64,000 nt of DNA from UBA1563 sp041671545 (GTDB lineage Bacteria; Bacteroidota; Ignavibacteria; Ignavibacteriales; Ignavibacteriaceae): the NCBI GenBank assembly GCA_041671545.1, contig JBAZBI010000009.1:1-64000 (forward strand). The letters are read 5' to 3'. The position numbers were made by a program, and so were the translations under genes. Below, piece after piece: positions 60,571 through 64,000 of the stretch. The stretch's first letter is position 1, and each line of letters starts with the position of its first letter. A model generated the notes under the pieces. That model did not search any database. It was not told where the DNA came from and was given only the letters and a program-made list of their open reading frames with translations.

Positions 60571-60966
60571 TTACCAAATTTTACAAATAACTTCTCCACC
60601 AATTGCTTCACGTTTTGCTTGTTTATCGGTAAGCAAACCTTTTGAAGTGGAGATAATTGAAATACCATAACCGTTTAGCACTCTCGGGAGATTTTCTTTT
60701 TGCGAATAAATTCTTAATCCCGGTTTGCTAATTCTTTGTAAACCGCTGAGCGCAGAAACGCCGTTTGTATAGCGGAGAAAAACTCTTAGAACGTTTTGTT
60801 TGTCGTCTTCAATAATTTGATAATCGACGATAAAATTTTGTGCTTTTAAGATTTCTACGATACCCTTTTTTTGGTTAGAAAGAGGAATATCAACTCTTCT
60901 TTTTTGTGCTTTAACTGCATTTCTGATTCGTGTTAATAAATCTGCAATTGGATCTGTAACTGCCAT
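60571..60966 (-). CDS. rpsH: Ribosomal protein S8 (uS8)
   Basis: The 131-residue protein starts AVTDPIADLLTRIRNAVKAQ and ends with GISIISTSKGLLTDKQAKREAIGGEVICKIW. In E. coli S8 represses the spc operon by binding the rplE leader. Confidence 0.98.
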   Translation of the reverse strand: MAVTDPIADLLTRIRNAVKAQKRRVDIPLSNQKKGIVEILKAQNFIVDYQIIEDDKQNVLRVFLRYTNGVSALSGLQRISKPGLRIYSQKENLPRVLNGYGISIISTSKGLLTDKQAKREAIGGEVICKIW

Positions 60967-60974
60967 AAAATCTC

Positions 60975-61244
60975 CTACCAGCTTGCCTTTCTTAAACCCG
61001 GAATTTCACCACGTAAAGCTTTTTCACGCAGCACTAAACGAGAGACTCCGAATTTTCTGTGATATCCTCTGGATCTTCCTGTAATCATACATCTATTATG
61101 CAAGCGGACTTTAGAAGAATTTCTTGGAAGCTGTTGTAACGCATCCCAATCGCCTTTGGCTTTTAGGTCTTTGCGAATTTGTTGGTATTTTTCAACCATA
61201 ACTCTTCTTTTTTCTTCTCTTGCAATTAAACACTTTCTTGCCAT
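60975..61244 (-). CDS. rpsN: Ribosomal protein S14 (uS14), zinc-free form
   Basis: The start at 61244 (MARKCLIAREEKRR) has AAAGGA 6-7 nt upstream; the longer frame overlaps rplE. The 89-residue product lacks the CxxC pairs and is the long C-minus type, ending FGVSRLVLREKALRGEIPGLRKASW. Confidence 0.97.
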   Translation of the reverse strand: MARKCLIAREEKRRVMVEKYQQIRKDLKAKGDWDALQQLPRNSSKVRLHNRCMITGRSRGYHRKFGVSRLVLREKALRGEIPGLRKASW

Positions 61245-61260
61245 GAAAAATCCTTTAACC

Positions 61261-61926
61261 TTATTTAATTTCTTTTTTTCTGAATGGGAAACCGAAAGCT
61301 TGTAAAAGTTCAAAAGCTTCTGCATCCGTTTTTGCAGTAGTTACCAAAGTAATATCCATTCCTAATACTTTAAGCACTTTATCGGCGTTAATTTCCGGGA
61401 AGATAATTTGTTCTTTAACGCCAATTGAGTAATTCCCTCTGCCGTCAAATGATTTATCTGAAAGTCCCTTGAAATCTCTTACGCGGGGAAGCGCTACGTT
61501 GATAAAACGGTCAAGAAACTCATACATTCTTTCTTTGCGTAAAGTAACCATAACTCCAATGTTAACGCCCTTACGGAGTTTGAAGTTTGAAATATCTTTT
61601 CTCGCTTTACGTACGCTGGCTTTTTGTCCGACGATCGTTTCCAGATCACGGATAGCTTCTTCCATAACTTTTGCGTCAGTAGCTGCCGCGCCAACGCCCA
61701 TATTTACAACAATTTTCGTAAGCTTAGGAGCTTGCATTACGTTCTTATAATTTAATTTTTTAATTAAATCAGGAACGATCTGTTTTCTGTAAACACCTAA
61801 AAGTCTATTAGGAACTCTAACTTCTGCAACTGGTGCAGCAGACTCTTTTGGAGCTTCTTTTGGTGCTTTGCCTTTTTTATCAGGTGTTCCGCTTGGAGCG
61901 GGTTGTTTTACTTTTTTTTCTGCCAT
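61261..61926 (-). CDS. rplE: Ribosomal protein L5 (uL5) with N-terminal extension
   Basis: The core (from about residue 40, RLLGVYRKQIVPDLIKKLNYKNVMQAPKLTKIVVNMGVG) is canonical L5, which binds 5S rRNA. The protein is 221 residues rather than about 180 because of a Lys/Pro/Ala-rich extension (PAPSGTPDKKGKAPKEAPKE), presumably disordered and surface-exposed. Confidence 0.97.
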   Translation of the reverse strand: MAEKKVKQPAPSGTPDKKGKAPKEAPKESAAPVAEVRVPNRLLGVYRKQIVPDLIKKLNYKNVMQAPKLTKIVVNMGVGAAATDAKVMEEAIRDLETIVGQKASVRKARKDISNFKLRKGVNIGVMVTLRKERMYEFLDRFINVALPRVRDFKGLSDKSFDGRGNYSIGVKEQIIFPEINADKVLKVLGMDITLVTTAKTDAEAFELLQAFGFPFRKKEIK

Positions 61927-61959
61927 TATATCTTCAAACCTTTAGAAAATGATGATTAC

Positions 61960-62283
61960 TTATAACATCTCGCCGGAAGCTTTGCTTATGCGTGCAATTT
62001 TCTTTTTGCCTGTTTTTTCATCAATAATTATTTTAGAACCAATTCTGGTGCGTGCACTTGATTTAGGATCAACAATCATTACATTAGAAACATGTATTGA
62101 TGCTTCTTGTGCAACAATTCCGCCTTGTTGGCTTTTTTGTGAAGGTTTTGTGTGACGTTTGTGAATGTTAATTCCTTCAACGATCAAACGATTAACCTTA
62201 GGGTACACTTTTAAAACTTTTCCGGTTTTATTTCTATCGTTTCCGGCTACAACGATTACATTATCATTTTTTTTAATTCGCAT
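61960..62283 (-). CDS. rplX: Ribosomal protein L24 (uL24)
   Basis: The 107-residue KOW-motif protein (KKNDNVIVVAGNDRNKTGKVLKVYP, then VEGINIHKRHTKPSQK) starts 50S assembly. spc operon, between rplN and rplE. Confidence 0.98.
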   Translation of the reverse strand: MRIKKNDNVIVVAGNDRNKTGKVLKVYPKVNRLIVEGINIHKRHTKPSQKSQQGGIVAQEASIHVSNVMIVDPKSSARTRIGSKIIIDEKTGKKKIARISKASGEML

Positions 62284-62293
62284 GGTTAACCTA

Positions 62294-62662
62294 TTATAAA
62301 ACTTCTGGTGCTAATGAAACAATTTTCATGAACTGTTTTTCTCTGAGTTCTCTTGCTACCGGACCAAAGATACGAGTTCCCTTTGGTTCGTTTTGAGCAT
62401 TTAAAAGAACTGCTGCATTTTCATCGAATCTAATATATGAACCGTCTTTTCTTCTAACTTCTTTATTTGTTCTAACAATTACGGCTCTTGAAACTTCACC
62501 TTTTTTAACTTGACCATTGGGAATTGCCGATTTAACAGCAACAACTATTAAGTCACCCAGACTTGCATATTGTCTTCCACTGCCGCCTAAAACTCTGATG
62601 CAGCGTACTTTTTTAGCGCCGGAGTTATCCGCAACTACTAAATTGGTTTCTTCTTGAATCAT
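62294..62662 (-). CDS. rplN: Ribosomal protein L14 (uL14)
   Basis: The 122-residue protein starts MIQEETNLVVADNSGAKKVRCIRVLGGS and has GTRIFGPVARELREKQFMKIVSLAPEVL at the end. It binds at the subunit interface. First gene of the spc operon. Confidence 0.98.
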   Translation of the reverse strand: MIQEETNLVVADNSGAKKVRCIRVLGGSGRQYASLGDLIVVAVKSAIPNGQVKKGEVSRAVIVRTNKEVRRKDGSYIRFDENAAVLLNAQNEPKGTRIFGPVARELREKQFMKIVSLAPEVL

Positions 62663-62683
62663 CTCATTAACTCCTTGCTTTAA

Positions 62684-62941
62684 CTACTTTGCTTTTTCAA
62701 CAACTTCAACTAAGCGCCATCTTTTAACTTTGCTCAGTGGTCGGGTTTCCATAATTTTAACAACGTCGCCGATATTGCATTCGTTCTTCTCGTCGTGAGC
62801 CATCAATTTTGTTGTTTTCTTAAAATATTTTTTGTAAACAGGATGTGGAACTTTTCTTTCGATAGTTACGGTAATGGTTTTTTCCATTTTGTTGCTGACA
62901 ACTTTACCCTGTCTGGTTTTACGTAAGGATCTCTTTTCCAT
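62684..62941 (-). CDS. rpsQ: Ribosomal protein S17 (uS17)
   Basis: The 85-residue OB-fold protein shows GKVVSNKMEKTITVTIERKVPHPVYKKY and the GDVVKIMETRPLSKVKRWRLVEV signature. S10 operon end. Confidence 0.98.
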   Translation of the reverse strand: MEKRSLRKTRQGKVVSNKMEKTITVTIERKVPHPVYKKYFKKTTKLMAHDEKNECNIGDVVKIMETRPLSKVKRWRLVEVVEKAK

Positions 62942-62943
62942 GA

Positions 62944-63177
62944 TTAAGCGTCAACTCCTTTATCCAACACCGGGCTGGATTTCTGTTCTGAAAGGGCTCT
63001 TTCTTTCAAGATGGTTTTCATTCTTGCAATATCTTTTTTTGTTGCACGAAGCTTTGATGTGTTCGTCAACTGTTTTAATTCATGAGAAAAGCGTAAATCT
63101 ACTAGATTGCCTTGTTCTCCAACAATTTGCTTCCCAATTTCTTCGGAAGACATTTCTTTTATTTCAGAAAGTTTCAT
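62944..63177 (-). CDS. rpmC: Ribosomal protein L29 (uL29)
   Basis: I place the start at ATG 63177 (MKLSEIKEMSSEEI), with GGTAGAGA just upstream; the frame also has a TTG at 63189. The 77-residue product is two long helices with the LRFSHELKQLTNTSKLRATKKDIARMKTIL signature and a slightly longer tail than usual. Confidence 0.96.
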   Translation of the reverse strand: MKLSEIKEMSSEEIGKQIVGEQGNLVDLRFSHELKQLTNTSKLRATKKDIARMKTILKERALSEQKSSPVLDKGVDA

Positions 63178-63192
63178 ATTCTCTACCAATTT

Positions 63193-63603
63193 TTATTCGT
63201 AATCCGGTCTTGCAATAATTTTTGTTTTAATAGGAAGTTTGTGTGCGCAAACTCTCAAGGCATCGTGAGCCACTTCTTTGGTTACGCCTGAAACTTCAAA
63301 CATAATTCTTCCGGGTTTTACTACGGCAACCCAGAATTCCGGTCCGCCTTTACCTTTACCCATTCTGGTTTCAAGAGGTTTTTTGGAAACCGGTTTATCC
63401 GGGAAAATTCTGATCCAAACTTTACCATCACGTTTCATTTTTCTAGAAAGGGCAACACGACAAGCTTCAATTTGTCTGCTGGTAATCCATTGCGGCTCAA
63501 GAGCTTTTATACCGAAATCTCCGAAAGCAATCGTACTGCCGCGTTTGGCTTTTCCGGCCATTCTTCCGCGTTGCGATTTTCTAAACTTAACTCTTTTGGG
63601 CAT
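63193..63603 (-). CDS. rplP: Ribosomal protein L16 (uL16)
   Basis: The start at 63603 (MPKRVKFRKSQRGRM) matches the family N-terminus. KMGKGKG-type motif (RMGKGKGGPEFWVAVVKPGRIMFEVSGV) and FPDKPVSKKPLETR are present. 136 residues. Confidence 0.98.
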   Translation of the reverse strand: MPKRVKFRKSQRGRMAGKAKRGSTIAFGDFGIKALEPQWITSRQIEACRVALSRKMKRDGKVWIRIFPDKPVSKKPLETRMGKGKGGPEFWVAVVKPGRIMFEVSGVTKEVAHDALRVCAHKLPIKTKIIARPDYE

Positions 63604-63633
63604 TAACATATTAAAAAAACTCCTACAGTAATA

Positions 63634-64000
63634 TTATTCTGAAGCTCGTTTACCTAAAATTTCACCACGGCAGATCCACACTTTAATTCCGATCGAACCG
63701 TAAATTGTTTCCGCTCTTCCGTTAGCATAATCTATGTCTGCACGGATTGTATGAAGCGGAACTCTTCCTTCTTTATATTGTTCAGTTCTTGCCATTTCAG
63801 CGCCGCCTAAACGTCCGGCACACATAATCTTTATTCCTTCAGCGCCCATTCTCATGGTAGAGTTGATCGCCGATTTCATCGCTCTTCTAAAAGATATTCT
63901 TCCAACAAGCTGATTAGCAATGTTTTCCGCTACTAAAAATGCATCTAATTCAGGTCTTTTAATTTCAGATATTTGAATCTTAACTTCTTTTTCGGTCAAC
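63634..64000 (-). CDS. rpsC: Ribosomal protein S3 (uS3), C-terminal part
   Basis: The frame is open to the window edge, so the N-terminal KH domain is mostly outside. Visible are IAENIANQLVGRISFRRAMKSAI-like helices, MCAGRLGGAEMARTEQYKEGRVPLHTIRADIDYA and TIYGSIGIKVWICRGEILG. S10 operon, followed by rplP after 30 nt. Confidence 0.97.
   Translation of the reverse strand, partial: LTEKEVKIQISEIKRPELDAFLVAENIANQLVGRISFRRAMKSAINSTMRMGAEGIKIMCAGRLGGAEMARTEQYKEGRVPLHTIRADIDYANGRAETIYGSIGIKVWICRGEILGKRASE

Overview
The window is a piece of an AT-rich chromosome from the Bacteroidota/Chlorobiota (FCB) group, most likely a member of the Ignavibacteria. The reasons are four secreted proteins that end in a type IX secretion (T9SS) sorting domain with the NYPNPFNP signature, a short 284-residue primary sigma factor, an LptD/LptF/LptG outer-membrane system, and clear Shine-Dalgarno sites (AAAGGAGGT before 14615), which are rare in Bacteroidetes proper. 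Placement is inferred from protein features, not from a search.

Layout. 1-5090 (minus): 5' end of ssrA (tmRNA), a PduO-type cobalamin adenosyltransferase, a YgfZ-like protein, a lipoprotein, an M20 dipeptidase and a beta-propeller protein. 5191-7640 (plus): lptF-lptG. 7641-8305: a degraded HEPN/MNT toxin-antitoxin cassette closed by a second, diverged copy of the lptG 3' end. 8748-14460 (plus): two large T9SS cargo proteins. 14461-15650: an accessory island with a REP-like palindrome, a 162-residue protein of unknown function with a near-perfect ribosome binding site, an inverted pair of REP palindromes, and a roughly 340-bp non-coding array of 16 units with strict 21-bp periodicity. 15651-23826 (minus): a giant intracellular GH13 protein, CotH-like and GH18 T9SS cargo, a Nudix hydrolase and a NYN nuclease. 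23910-30998 (minus): an aspartic-protease-like lipoprotein, LptD, ROK kinase, LEA-like lipoprotein, Gfo/Idh/MocA dehydrogenase and a secreted hypothetical protein. 31153-38015 (plus): NfnAB-type bifurcating transhydrogenase, ppk1, mrp, nfu and an AI-2E-type permease. 38018-45297 (minus): moxR, three parvulin/SurA-like foldases, metG. 45414-46688 (plus): rmuC. 46726-52705 (minus): NlpC/P60 lipoprotein, primary sigma factor, two EutN/CcmL microcompartment vertex proteins, deoB, a GAF/degenerate GGDEF protein and engB. 52759-64000 (minus): the spc and alpha ribosomal operons from rpsC (partial) to rplQ, with a tRNA-Gln gene placed between rpsE and rplR.

Most of the window is housekeeping. The parts that ordinary annotation would miss are the 21-bp array with its neighbouring unknown protein (14461-15650), the lptG-duplication scar with HEPN/MNT debris (7541-8305), palindromes inserted in frame into two T9SS sorting domains, and the pair of microcompartment vertex genes beside deoB with no shell-hexamer or enzyme genes in view. 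The array and its neighbouring gene are my best candidate for an undescribed system, but a functional link between them is inference only.
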